DNA from: Delphinapterus leucas
Taxonomy: Eukaryota; Chordata; Mammalia; Artiodactyla; Monodontidae
Reading direction: 5' to 3'
NCBI RefSeq assembly: GCF_002288925.2
Contig: NW_022098049.1
Span: 6,773,991-6,837,990 of the forward strand
DNA: 64,000 nucleotides
Part shown: positions 34,190-44,764 of the stretch, in pieces
Numbering within the stretch: the first letter of the stretch is position 1
How the letters are laid out: each line of letters starts with the position of its first letter
Program-made: the position numbers and the translations under genes
Notes under the pieces: generated by a model
What the model saw: only the letters and a program-made list of their open reading frames with translations
The model's database searches: none
What the model was told of the DNA's origin: nothing

Positions 34190-34430
34190 CAAGGTTTTAT
34201 ATCTGTATATATAAATATCAGATTATTGCAAATAGTGTTAAGATTATATATACATAAAATACATATGAATTATATATATATGAAATCATATATATGAATA
34301 TACAGAGGGAACTAGGAGAGAGAAGGCCTAGGTTCTGGTCCTCAGGTGTTGCTACCCAATAGCAGATTGAGTTTGGAAAAGTTCTGAGCCTCAATTTCCT
34401 CATATACTAAATGAGTTAATGAGTCTGTCT
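34190..34430 (+). repeat. AT-rich run and MIR fragment
   Basis: 34190-34300 is TA-rich with partial duplication (tatcagattattgcaaatag resembles the preceding cagattatcactaatag). 34305-34430 ('ggcctaggttctggtcctca', 'ttctgagcctcaatttcctc') is a MIR. Confidence 0.5.
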
Positions 34431-34894
34431 TGCTCACAAGTCAAGGTTATTTTTTAGCCCTAATGAAATAATGAGGGTGCTGGGGCTTAATGATGCAGGA
34501 TATGTCCAATGACTTCTGGGGGAAAGGGATTTTCTTAGGTCGCATGCACTATCAATCCCAGTGTCAAAATAATCAGAGGATCTGTTCACTGTTAAATCCT
34601 CAGACTCTATAATATCTTCTACGGGAGCTGTAGCAGACCTAACTGGAGAGCTGAGAGCCCTGCTCTGAGCAGGACACTGCCTCCTCCTGTTTGCTGTCTA
34701 GCATCATTCCCAAGAAGTTAATTCAAGTGGGACAATCAGCCCATTGTTTGAAAGAAGCCCAAACTTCCTGAAAATCTAATTTTCAGGTCCATTCCCCTGG
34801 GTGAGCAGTAGTAATTCACTTAATTCAATGCTTTATGAAAAAAGAATTAGAACTCAACTTCACTTGTTCCAGCTGCCTTACATGGTTATACATG

Positions 34895-34968
34895 GAGTAA
34901 TAAGTGTAAAATGTGTAAAATGTAAATGTAAAATGTAAGTGTAATCTGAGTGTAAGATGTAAATTACT
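34895..34968. repeat. Degenerate gtaaaat tandem repeat
   Basis: Repeated gtgtaaaat/gtaaatgtaaaat units with drift. Confidence 0.75.
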
Positions 34969-34969
34969 T

Positions 34970-35115
34970 GAAACAACCCAAACATCCCCAAAATCACTGG
35001 GGAAGCACATGCATTGAATGGATCATTATGCAGCCATGAAATAGTTATGTAAATTTTTTTGAGTATGAAGAAGTGCTCACGTTATAACTTTAAATAACAA
35101 TGCAAGATTCGAAAT
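34970..35115 (+). repeat. Old L1 fragment
   Basis: 'gaaacaacccaaacatcccc' and 'atggatcattatgcagccat' match the C-terminal region of an ancient L1 ORF2. Confidence 0.55.
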
Positions 35116-35129
35116 CCTGGAACCCGCAT

Positions 35130-35474
35130 TACAGGTATCCCCACTGTTCGGAAATCAGCTTTACACCACTTCACTTTTACTAAAGACCTACTTTAGTACC
35201 TAACCACAAGAAATTAGAAGAGGATTTTCACTTTTACAAAAAAAGGTGAAAAGCAAAAATAGCGTTCAGTACTTGCTTTACAGCGAGCCTTTATAGAGGC
35301 AGTGGGCACCCTGAACAGTCTATACATCAACATAAGCAAGTTTCGTTGATCATGATGGACTCCACAGTGCACAAACAGCAAGTAGCTTTCTTCTTTCTTT
35401 CAGCTGTCCCTTTAAATCTATACAACAGACTTATAGAGATAGGCCTTTAACTTTTCCAGGCCATCTCTGATTTT

Positions 35475-35475
<1 letters not shown>
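35130..35475 (+). repeat. DNA-transposon-like relic
   Basis: 'caggtatccccactgttcgg', 'ctttacaccacttcactttt', 'actaaagacctactttagta', 'gaggattttcacttttacaa' recalls a mammalian non-autonomous DNA transposon. I am not sure of its family. Confidence 0.5.

Positions 35476-35476
<1 letters not shown>

Positions 35477-35518
<42 letters not shown>
35477..35518. repeat. (CA)n microsatellite
   Basis: About 21 CA units. Confidence 0.97.
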
Positions 35519-35520
<2 letters not shown>

Positions 35521-35524
35521 AAAT

Positions 35525-36265
35525 ACCCTCTAGTGACCTTCAGGTGTGAAAACAGTCTCATTTCAATAATAAATTATCCATCAGTATATAACACCACCCA
35601 CTAATACAATTTAAGATTTCACTTCTATGCCAACTTGGGGTCCTGCTTCATGCCTCAGGGCCTTCAATAAGGCACATATACCCAGCCAGCTTCTTTTCTC
35701 TCCCTTCTTTTCCTCTCTTTTTCTCCCTCACAGGCTATCTCAGGCTGCCCCAGAGCTGAGACAGGCTTGGACATCATCTGATCATTGTGCCCTCTGGGGT
35801 GGCAGATTCCCAATATGGATAACCTCTCCTTGAAGAGCTTCCCTAAGTTCATCAGAAATTCCACGGGAGCTCCAATTACCTGGCCTGTCTCTCACCACAC
35901 GTTTTCCCTCCAAGTTCCAGCCCCTGATTTGGTGGTCCACCTCTCTGCTGAGTCACTTAGCCACTTCCAACAGTCCTCTCATGGGGAGACACTTCCAAAA
36001 CAGCCCAACCTATTACATGTAGGGTTATTGATTTATTTGAGCATCTGAGTGGTTATGCCATGGTCTAAAAGCTGCTTGTATCATACACTATCACTGGCAC
36101 AGACTTTGGGCAAAGTTCTGTGCCATATGCTAAGAGGACGTCAAAATGTCCCAGACACCATCTCTTGCCCTCCAGATATTAACAATCTTCTAGGGGAAAA
36201 TGATGTGTTCACAACGAACTGCAAAGACTAGCAGGATGAAACACCTGCCCTGCCCTGGTTTCCCA
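35525..36265. other. No recognised feature
   Basis: Overlapping 60-87-codon frames on both strands, none with a family signature. Confidence 0.4.
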
Positions 36266-36269
36266 AAGC

Positions 36270-36420
36270 AAGCTTGACACCTAACTCTTACTTCCTTCCA
36301 TGATGTTCCTAAACCTTTCTATGACTGTCCCTATCTCTCCAACAAGATTGTGAACCCATACGATACAGGGTCTATGCTTGGTTCATCTTTTCCCCTTCAG
36401 TTCCAGCCATGGCTTATAAT
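36270..36420 (+). repeat. Probable L2 fragment
   Basis: 'tctccaacaagattgtgaac' with 'acagggtctatgcttggttc' fits L2 near its 3' end. Confidence 0.5.
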
Positions 36421-36457
36421 TGGAATACATTTGTGTTTATTAATAATGTGTTTATTA

Positions 36458-36662
36458 GGGCTTCCCTGGTGGCGCAGTGGTTGAGAGTCCACCTGCCGAT
36501 GCAGGGGACACGGGTTCATGCCCCGGTCTGGGAGGATCCCACATGCCGCGGAGCAGCTGGGCCCGTGAGCCATGGCCGCTGAGCCTGCACGTCCGGAGCC
36601 TGTGCTCCGCAACGAGAGAGGCCGCAACAGTGAGAGGCTCGCGTACCGCAAAAAAAAATAAA
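36458..36662 (+). mobile_element. CHR-type SINE with a 26-base target duplication
   Basis: Head gggcttccctggtggcgcag, box B ggttcatgcc (36514-36523), gcggagc body, A9-type tail. The flanks 36432-36457 and 36663-36688 are identical over 26 bases (each is tgtgtttatta, ataa, tgtgtttatta). Because the duplication is itself an internal repeat, the nick spacing was unusually long, or the duplication may be partly pre-existing. Confidence 0.94.
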
Positions 36663-36974
36663 TGTGTTTATTAATAATGTGTTTATTAGGTGATTGAAAT
36701 AAATATCAATTTTTTGAAGCAGTGTGAGGATCAGATACTTTTTTGTAGTAATATGGTATTAGTGTAAAAACTATGAAATTTGCTCTTAGTTGACTTGTTT
36801 TTAACTCAACTCCACTATTTATGGCCTCTCGACCTCTAGTTTCAGAGTGATTAATGCCTTCCTTACTTATGGGATGCTAATAAATTTCAAGTAATACAGA
36901 TATCTTGGAGCATTTGGTGAGCTGTGCAGGTGTTCTGCAAGTACTACTCATTATTTGAGCAATGGGCATGATAA

Positions 36975-37165
36975 CACTAAGACCTGAATTCAGAACTGAA
37001 CTCTCCGACACTTTTTAGCTGAATGCCTTCATAAGACCCTCTCTGAAGCTCACTTGGCTCATCTGGATAATGGGTACACTAAAGATTACCTCGTTGCCCT
37101 ATTATGTGAATTACTGTAAGCAAAGCACCTAGAGTAAAGAAGGGATTTAATAAATGTTTGTAAAA
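36975..37165 (+). repeat. MIR SINE
   Basis: 'gacctgaattcagaactgaa', 'ctcacttggctcatctggat', 'aatgggtacactaaagatta' and 'agggatttaataaatgtttg' are in MIR order. Confidence 0.7.
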
Positions 37166-37464
37166 AATCGCATTTGACTTTATGAAAAGTACTAACTCTA
37201 TGGGGGAGTTGTAAGGCTCATTCCATTGTAACAAGTACAAAAACAGCTATGACTTTATGGATAAAGTTCCCTGTGAGTAAATTTATTCTATGCCGCAAAG
37301 CAAAATAATTGGGTTGCCTTTCTGGGAGATGACAAGCCCCTTTTCCTGGAATGGCATATGTTCAAGGTGATGACTGTTAAGATGGGTATGGAATGCGCGT
37401 TAGACTAGATGGCTTTGACAGTCCCTTCCACTTGAGATCTTATGAGTTTGAACATTCAGAAATT

Positions 37465-37600
37465 CATGATTCATTCACCCAACAAATAAAAAATTTCTGT
37501 CCTAGGTCCCGATCACAAAAATCCCTACCCACGAAGAACTTCTGTATATCGGAGAGAGATAGACAATAAACACATAAATGAATCAACACTTAATATGCCA
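37465..37600 (-). repeat. L2 3' end
   Basis: 'attcacccaacaaataaaaa' and 'gacaataaacacataaatga' are a reversed L2 tail. Confidence 0.6.
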
Positions 37601-37609
37601 GATGATGAT

Positions 37610-39130
37610 ACCTGCTAACATAAGACCTAACATTTTTTGCTGGAGCTGAGTTTTAAACTTAACTTAGAGCAGTACTCAATTTCAAACCCCAGTGGCAGGA
37701 AGGCAAAGCGTTTCAAATTCATGGGCCTCTGAGTCCCAGATGTTTCCTTTTCCTATAACATTTAATACCATCTGATGCAGATGGATCCCTGGTCAGCTGA
37801 GGGGACTAATTAATAGTTGATAAGTTTCATCAGGGAGAAGACGATTTCTATCACAGGGGTTCAGTATCCTTCATCAAAGTGTCCAAGTGATACTATGAAT
37901 TTTTCCCCCTCTGGTTAATCAGGAAGACTAAATCCAGAAGGAGGGTTAAACAAGGTCAGAGAGATGGAAAAACCGCCACAATTTGCATTCTAGAGCACAT
38001 GATGGAATCTATTTATACATACCTCCAGGGACACAAGAGAAAAGACTCCGGAATGCACAGATAAGATTTTCAAAGATCCTAAAAAACTAACTGAACCATT
38101 CAATCCACTAAGAGAAGATTAGTAATAAGAACCTGCTACTAGACAGTATTAGGTTATTTCTTTTTATCAGAAAACCTCAGTACAATTTAGAATAGCAATT
38201 TGACACATTTTGCTTTATATCAAAGACTGGATTAAACTATGTTTAAACAGAGACACAGAGTATTTCTAGGCTTAATCTCTCATATAAATAATTCCTAAAA
38301 TGACCTTGCATCTATTATTTAACATATTTATTCATGCACAGACAAACCTAAGAGCTAAGCAAAATGAGTCTTAGGAATTCAGGTGGAGGTGGGAGAAGAA
38401 TGTCGATTTTTGATGTCACAGGTTTTCATATACGTTGAACCCCTACCAGTTGGGAGCCCTCTTAAACTTTAATAGGCATATAAGAGAGGGAAGTATAGGT
38501 TGCAATGTACCACCCATTTGCTCATTTCTTCACACACAAACATGCCAGTCCCTGGCAAGGGGTCTGAGGCTCACAGGCCCAGGAGAGAGAGGAAGACAGG
38601 TTCCAGCAATAGCTATAATAAAAGCTGGCTTGTGGAGAGCACCATTAGAAAGTTACGGAGTGTTATGGGACTTCATGGGAGGAACATATCACATTAATTT
38701 TCCTGTCAAAGATCCCAGTGGGCTTAGTGGCAGCTGTACTCAGCTCAGCTGGCATGGGGGAGGGGTGGAAGAGTGGAATCACTGTGGTCCATTGTTCCAG
38801 ACAATGCACCCAAAACTTCACAAACCATGGTCCTCGTCCAACGCTGAGGGCAAATGCCTCTGCTTGTAAGGATGTGCCCATGGGGTCAGACTCCAGCCCA
38901 GAGACCCATCCTATGGTGCCAGACCTTTTAGTGCCAAGAAACCAAGTGAGCTGGTCGTCCTACCTGAGAAGGCTGTGATACCGGGCAAGGCAGTTCTCCA
39001 CACCTGAGCAGACCCTGAAGGCACTGACAGCTGGAGTCTGTCTGCTGAAGCCCCTCTTCACCTGGGTATCAGCTCCTTCCTAGAATGAGCATCTGGAGCG
39101 GTGCTTCTCCATGGTTACCACTCTTACTTT
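37610..39130. other. No recognised feature
   Basis: About 1.5 kb. A 144-codon plus-strand frame (38435-38869) lacks any domain, splice context or repeat identity that I can support. Confidence 0.4.
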
Positions 39131-39134
39131 GCTG

Positions 39135-39240
39135 TAAGCACTCCACCATTCTGTAGATAAGGAAATTAGGCTGGGTGAATTCCAGTGGCTTGCATGAGAA
39201 TTGGACCTCTGTAAAATCAAAGAATTGAGCCTGTGTACAC
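39135..39240 (-). repeat. MIR fragment
   Basis: 'tgtagataaggaaattaggc' and 'gaattccagtggcttgcatg' match a reversed MIR core. Confidence 0.5.
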
Positions 39241-39244
39241 GACT

Positions 39245-40330
39245 CATGTAGATCATTCTTGTTCTCTCCTTTCAGTGTCTCTATTAAAGTTGGCTCTGAA
39301 ACTACTAGAAGGGACAAGGAGCTTGTCTCCGGGGATAGCATCAAGGGGAGATGGGGGGAGTCAGGAATATTTTTCTCTGGTCAGTTTAAGAAAGAGGGAT
39401 CCTGGAGGAGAGAATAGGGGCCAAAGCTTTAATTAGGGAAGGGGAGTGGTCACAGCCCTTGGGGTCTGCGGCAGGAAAGGGGCTGATGCCTGGACCTGGC
39501 CTGGGAGGACCGGTAGCCCTGAGGGCAGGTTTGATGCAAGGATTTGTACTCCCAACGGTAGCTTTCTTTCCCCTTTTGTTAGGCCCCATTTTATAAGCCA
39601 GCAGTGAGATGTGCTGAATTCTATAGAATTGTTCACAAGAAGCTTTCCCCCATTCCTAGAGGGAGAAAGGAGGCACTGTTAATGGCAAGGAAAGGAAGTG
39701 GCTTAAGTGAATTCCACAATTCCTTGGCCTTTTAAACCTGGAGATTACTAGTTAAAATAATTTGATGCACAGACCCTGACCACCATTTTAATGAGGCCTG
39801 CTAGCTGGCACAGAAAATTAATAATAATAAATTAATTCCAGAGAATTCCATTTTATGTACTCAATTATTAATGGTATTTCGGTGTTATTAATGGTGTCAA
39901 TTATTAATGGCATGAATAATTAAGAGGTCACATCCATGCTATGATATACAAGGGTTCCAATGTTGAGCAAACTGCCCAGAATAAATAAAGAAACATACCA
40001 GGGTTCAGACCTATAACATTCAGCCTTCAAACATGTTTCTTGGAAAAACTTGGTACATCTGTCATCAGGCTAATTCTATTGATGAGATCTCTGTTACCAG
40101 GACTCCTGCCCAAGTTTTATGTTATGATAGTAACAAGAAAGAGGTCAGGGGATGGAGTGGGGGTGGGTGCATGTTTCTTTGGAAGTTCTGATCTTTCAGG
40201 GAGGACCCTGGCTGAAACTGGTGTCCATGGGAAACCAGGTGTGAGATCAGAGAGGGCTGTGTGAACTTAGTGAATCCAGAAGGGCTGATCAAGTAACCCC
40301 AAGGCTGACTAGTTAGTGTTGAGCTTAATT
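39245..40330. other. No recognised gene; small tandem repeat inside
   Basis: 39865-39930 contains three drifting 'ttattaatgg' units about 20-28 bases apart. Elsewhere no repeat or coding signal is recognised. Confidence 0.45.
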
Positions 40331-40346
40331 TTAAAGATGGCAGAAA

Positions 40347-40986
40347 ACCATAATTCAAAGAGTCAAGTACCACAATGTTCATTGCATCACTATTTACAAT
40401 AGCCAGGACATGGAAGTCAACCTAAGTGTCCATTGACAGATGAATGGATAAAGAAGATGTGGCACATATATACAATGGAATATTACTCAGCCATAAAAAG
40501 AAACGAAATTGAGTTATTTGTAGTGAGGTGGATGGACCTAGAGTCTGTCATACAGAGTGAAGTAAGTCAGAAAGAGAAAAACAAATACCATATGCTAACA
40601 CATATATATGGAATCCAAAAAAAAAAAATGGTTCTGACAAACCTAGGAGCAGGACAGGAATAAAGAAGCAGATGTAGAGAATGGACTTGAGGACACAGGG
40701 AGGGGAAAGGGTAAGCTGGGACAAAGTGAGAGAGTGGCATGGGCATATATACACTACCAAACGTAAAATAGATAGCTAGTGGGAAGCAGCCGCATAGCAC
40801 AGGGAGATCAGCTCGGTGCTTTGTGACCACCTAGAGGGGTGGGATAGGGAGGGTGGGAGGGAGGGAGACGCAAGAAGGAGGAGATATGGGGATACTTTGT
40901 TATAAAGCAGAAACTAACATACCATTGTAAAGCAGTTATACTCCAATAAAGATGTTAAAAAAAATAATAATAATCATAAATAAAAC
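40347..40986 (+). mobile_element. 5'-truncated young LINE-1
   Basis: It begins inside the ORF2 C-terminus (aaaccataattcaaagagtc) and continues with the family sequence (DEWIKKMWHIYTMEYYSAIK in frame from 40433) to the ORF2 end. The 3' UTR, AATAAA (40945-40950) and A-rich tail follow. The flanks aaagatggcagaaa (40333-40346) and aaagacagcagaaa (40987-41000) look like a target duplication with two mismatches. It is not coding. Confidence 0.93.
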
Positions 40987-41114
40987 AAAGACAGCAGAAA
41001 CCCCAAACAGCTACTGCCCCAAACAGTGCAACCAGATTGGGGTTAGGGTAAGTAAAAATGAGGGAGGGACTTCAGGAAAGTATATTTTCAAGGGGGAGGG
41101 GTCAATTTAACAAC

Positions 41115-41285
41115 GATGTGAATGAGTATCCTGCATTATCTCTCTGAGCCTCAGTTTTCTCATTTGTATGATGGGGATAATATTTATTCTGAAGGCTATT
41201 TGACAAAATGAATGTATGGTTCAGAATAAGGTCTCAACAAATAACCTCTATCAGTGTTGTTGTTTCAGTTACTATTATTGTAAAT
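41115..41285 (+). repeat. MIR fragment
   Basis: 'tctctctgagcctcagtttt' 'ctcatttgtatgatggggat' and 'ggtctcaacaaataacctct' are the MIR core and tail. Confidence 0.7.
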
Positions 41286-41289
41286 ATCT

Positions 41290-41840
41290 GATAATCCAAC
41301 TCCCCCATTTTATAGGTAAAGAAATTAAAGCCTGAGGAATAGATGTGATTGTCACTAAGTTTGTGCGTGGGATGTCTTCCCTTGCCCTTCCAGATTGCTA
41401 TCTTCTCCATCCTCCTCTGCGTTCCAGGAGCCAATCTTCATGCATGACACTGACAAGGCTCCCGTGCCTGCATGAGTTGCCCAATAGGGAGACCCAGTAG
41501 AAGGTGGGAAGGGAGAGGAGAATGGGGTCAGGGCATTTCTTTTCTTGGCTTCTTCCCCGAGAGGACCCTCTCAGCTGCCGTGTATCTCTACAGAAGCTAT
41601 AGGTGCTCACGTAGGCTAACTCTACGTGACTTTATCTTTCCGGAATCCTGAAACTGCTCCCACCTCTGGACCCTTCCAGTTGACAGATGGTAACGTGTTT
41701 GCTGCTACCAGCTCTGAATTACTGCACTGTCCCTTTGTGAAAAATGTTTATCAAATTACCCTACTTTGAGTGTTCTGCCAGATAACGGTAAGTGACAGAA
41801 ATGATACTGGAGTCCAAGACTGCTGGTTCTTGGTGTAGAA
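41290..41840. other. No recognised feature
   Basis: No gene-like signal. Confidence 0.4.
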
Positions 41841-41844
41841 TCTG

Positions 41845-41990
41845 TCCTTCATACTCACTTAACTTTCAATCATATGCTCATTAAATTATTGTCTACTAAG
41901 AGAAAGGCCCCGTGCTGGGCACAGGCAATATAATAATCAGTAACACATGGGTGCTCATTATTCCAAAACACCACTTGATAGCACTCCAAT
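41845..41990 (-). repeat. L2 3' end (left of a hAT insertion)
   Basis: 'ctcattaaattattgtctac' and 'aggccccgtgctgggcacag' are a reversed L2 tail. The L2 appears to resume at 42335. Confidence 0.6.
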
Positions 41991-41992
41991 GC

Positions 41993-42328
41993 AGGAGTTA
42001 GCAAATTGTTCCTGTATAAAGAGCCAAACAACAAATATTTTAGACACTGGGCCCTATGTATTTGTTGCAGCTACTCAAGTCTTCCATTGTAGGACACAAG
42101 CAGCTACAGACGATATGTCCACAAGTGAGTATGGCTATGTCCCAATAAAACTTGCTTCATGTCCACTGAAATTTGTGCTCCATATAATTTTCATGTGCCA
42201 CAATATATCTTCCTTTTGATTTCTTCCTCCGAATATATAAAAACACAATACTATCTTTAGCTCGTGGGCCGTACACAACCAGGCAGCAGGCCAGATTTGG
42301 CCCTCAGGCCATAGTTTGCTGACCTCTG
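41993..42328 (-). mobile_element. hAT-like non-autonomous DNA transposon
   Basis: The ends are imperfect inverted repeats: caggagttagcaaatt on the left, and cagaggtcagcaaact when the right end is reversed. Inside are 'ctgtataaagagccaaacaa', 'cccaataaaacttgcttcat' and 'ccagatttggccctcaggcc', typical of a common mammalian hAT-type relic. No clear 8-base target repeat is left. Exact family uncertain. Confidence 0.72.
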
Positions 42329-42334
42329 TGCTTA

Positions 42335-42700
42335 AATATGAACTTGGTACTAAAGGAGCAGTTAAGGAGGCCAAGAGTTGGGAGGCGTATGCTGAGACAG
42401 GATTCACAGAGGAAGTGACCTTTGCACAGAGAATTAATGGATGATAGAGTTGGTTTGGCAGGGAAAAGGGAATGTACCTTTAAGGCACAAGTAATGAGCA
42501 AAAGCAAAGGATCTTAGAAACGCGAGATGTGCGCAGGGCGTGGAGTCTGCGATAGGGCCAGAGAAAAGAGGCATTGGGTGGTAGGGAGGGGAGACCCTGG
42601 GGTCTGGGGGTGGGGAAAGGGGCAGGATGCTCTGAGTCACATCCTGGAGGACCAGAGTGCCCTGCCGAGAGACTGGACTTCAGAGTTAGAAAAACCAAGT
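42335..42700 (-). repeat. L2 body (right of the hAT insertion)
   Basis: 'ggaagtgacctttgcacaga', 'ggcacaagtaatgagcaaaa' and 'aaggatcttagaaacgcgag' fit reversed L2, continuing from 41990. An 80-codon frame here is chance. Confidence 0.5.
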
Positions 42701-42711
42701 GGTGGGATTCT

Positions 42712-42958
42712 GAGCAACAGCATTAGACAGACCAGAGTGCAAAACCCAGCTCTACTCCGCTCCAGCTGAGTGATCACAGACAAATTACTTAACCTGTCTG
42801 AGCCTCATTTCTTAGATGCAAAACTGTCCTCATAAGAGCTCCAGCTTCATGACTGGAGTAGTGAGGATTAAACGGGGTAACGCACACAGACTGCTCTCAG
42901 CAGTGCTGGCTCACGGTAAGGGCTCAATAAAGGTTTGCTATTATTAGCATTATTATAA
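42712..42958 (+). repeat. MIR SINE
   Basis: 'acagcattagacagaccaga', 'aaattacttaacctgtctga', 'gcctcatttcttagatgcaa', 'taagggctcaataaaggttt' and the 'tattattagcattattataa' tail make a nearly complete MIR. Confidence 0.85.
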
Positions 42959-43262
42959 TTAGGCTCATTGGCTAGCCTGGCTCTGGCTATGTTTTCTCTA
43001 GTCCAAATTCAGAGCATTCCTTGCCATTGCTGAAGCAGATGGCAGCTGGACAGTTGGCAGCCCTGAGGTGAACATAAGGTTTTCCTTTTAGCACTGTGAT
43101 AGCATCAGCCCTAATGAGTCTGCAGTGGCAGAAATCCATTTCTCTGAACTTGAACCTCATAGACCTTGGTTCATTGAATGTGTAGCCAAAGCCGCAGCTC
43201 CCCGGTCCAGACAATACCCTTCTTAGAGTGCTCAAGCACACAGAGCACCTATTATTACTTAC

Positions 43263-43385
43263 CTATGAGTTTTCTTTCCTGTTTAGGCTGCAAAGACAAT
43301 GTCTGGATAGTTCTCCTTTTTGACAATTCCTTCTTGAGCCTCCTGGCTAGCAGCCTTCGGTGAATTTCCATGGCGCTCCATCAAC
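43263..43385 (-). other. Candidate exon (minus strand)
   Basis: On the minus strand a long pyrimidine tract ending ctcctccttcag is followed by 123 bases. These end at CTCATAG and are followed by gtaagtaat. Acceptor and donor are both close to the vertebrate consensus. Within the segment an ATG at 43371 sits in a strong Kozak context (GCGCCATGG) and opens a frame (MEIHRRLLARRLKKE...) that stays open for 36 codons to the donor, leaving phase 1. A second, overlapping ATG four bases into the exon gives a 32-codon frame ending in TAA. In no frame is the whole exon open, so it could be a start-codon exon, a 5' UTR exon or a lncRNA exon. I do not recognise the peptide. Position beside MIR and L2 repeats is neutral. 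There is no partner exon that I can prove. Confidence 0.45.
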
Positions 43386-43399
43386 CTGAAGGAGGAGAA

Positions 43400-44180
43400 G
43401 AAAGGCAAAAACAGATGGGCATTATTCAGTGACCTCACTTAAAATAAACAAGTTCTGTATATCCTAAGGATGCCTAAAGTGATACATTTTGTGATTAATT
43501 CAGTGGGTCCTTAAAAGACTTCACATCTGATTTAAATACATAGAAACCATAACATTTCAATTGAGATGCTTAAGAAAACTAAGAAGTGACGAGGAAGAGG
43601 ACTGATTAGTTATTTTTTTTAAAACAAAATAATTTGGGTATTTAACTACAATTCAGGCACTCCATCATTAAACAGTCTTTCAGGATACATTTCAAGGTAA
43701 TAACTTTAACTCCACTTTAAAAAAAAAACTCAAAATTCTGTTGTAAACGTAACAAATGTTCATCGTACAACTTTTGGGAAAAAAGAGAAAACTACAGAAA
43801 ATTAAATAACAATTACTCAATAAGTCTAAACCCATAGGCTGTATTTTAACATTAATTATGTAGTTTCTCCAAAATTTCTTTTGTTGGCATATTGTAAATC
43901 TACATATAGTCAGGAGAGACCAAATAAAGAGGGCGGGAGGTCTCACTTGAGGATGTGAAAGGGTTGAGGTGAAAATGGCAGAATGAGAGTTTAATTGCAC
44001 AGTCATAGGGTGTTGAGCCATCACCCTTCGCCTACCCTAGGGTGGGAGGCATGTGTTTGTCCCTCAGCTCAAGTGCAGTGGGAGAAGGATAGACAGATAA
44101 ATAGATAGGTGGGGAGACGGATATTTCAAATGGACATCAGCACCAGCAGTAGTGATCGTTGACTACATAAGAGAAAAGAC
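43400..44180. other. No recognised feature
   Basis: AT-rich sequence. A 110-codon minus-strand frame at 43692-44024 shows no signature. Confidence 0.4.
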
Positions 44181-44184
44181 AGGA

Positions 44185-44279
44185 GCCAGAAAAAACTGAA
44201 ATGACATATTCAAAGTGTTGAAGAAAATAATGACCACCCTAGACTTCTATACTCGGTGAAAATATCCTTCAAAAATAAG
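44185..44279 (+). mobile_element. Old L1 ORF1 fragment, left of a SINE and gap
   Basis: 'atattcaaagtgttgaagaa', 'gacttctatactcggtgaaa' and 'tatccttcaaaaataagtga' are an L1 ORF1 C-terminal region. The L1 text resumes after the assembly gap. Confidence 0.65.
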
Positions 44280-44283
44280 TGAC

Positions 44284-44367
44284 GGGCTTCCCTGGTGGCT
44301 CAGTGGTTGAGAGTCCGCCTGCCGATGCGGGGGACGCGGGTTCGTGCCCCGGTCCGGGAAGATCCCA
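44284..44367 (+). mobile_element. CHR-type SINE, cut by an assembly gap
   Basis: gggcttccctggtggctcag head with box B ggttcgtgcc (44339-44348) runs up to gatccca, then hits the N block. The body and tail of the SINE are missing from the assembly. Confidence 0.93.
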
Positions 44368-44467
44368 NNNNNNNNNNNNNNNNNNNNNNNNNNNNNNNNN
44401 NNNNNNNNNNNNNNNNNNNNNNNNNNNNNNNNNNNNNNNNNNNNNNNNNNNNNNNNNNNNNNNNNNN
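44368..44467. other. Assembly gap (100 N)
   Basis: Exactly 100 unknown bases, a conventional placeholder size, so the true length is unknown. The translated frames across it are meaningless. Confidence 0.99.
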
Positions 44468-44476
44468 TTTTTTTTA

Positions 44477-44760
44477 TAACAAAAGGATCAACCTATGAGA
44501 AAATGTACCAAATCTAAATTTACATCTAATAACATAGCTTTAAAGTATATAAAGCAAGTACTAATAGGACTAAAAAGAGAAATAAACAAAGTCACAGTCG
44601 TTTGGCAGACATTCATGCATCCCTCGCTCAAGTTCTGATCAAATAAGCAGATACAAAATTAGCAAGGATGTAGGATATTTGACTAACATGAAAAACAAAC
44701 ACAACCTGACACGTAGAGAACAATGCACACGTTAACTGCAGAAAAGAATGACCAACAGGA
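44477..44760 (+). mobile_element. Old L1 ORF2 fragment, right of the gap
   Basis: 'atataaagcaagtactaata', 'aagagaaataaacaaagtca', 'tctgatcaaataagcagata' and 'aaaattagcaaggatgtagg' follow the endonuclease region of an old L1 on the plus strand. Together with the piece at 44185 this implies a fossil L1 interrupted by the SINE and the gap. Confidence 0.6.
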
Positions 44761-44764
44761 GGAT

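Noticed and set aside
38435..38869. 144-codon plus-strand open frame
   Set aside because: No recognisable motif and no clear splice sites or start context. Overlapping open frames on the other strand suggest chance.
44279..44498. Two open frames across the N block
   Set aside because: They exist only because unknown bases are read as open codons.
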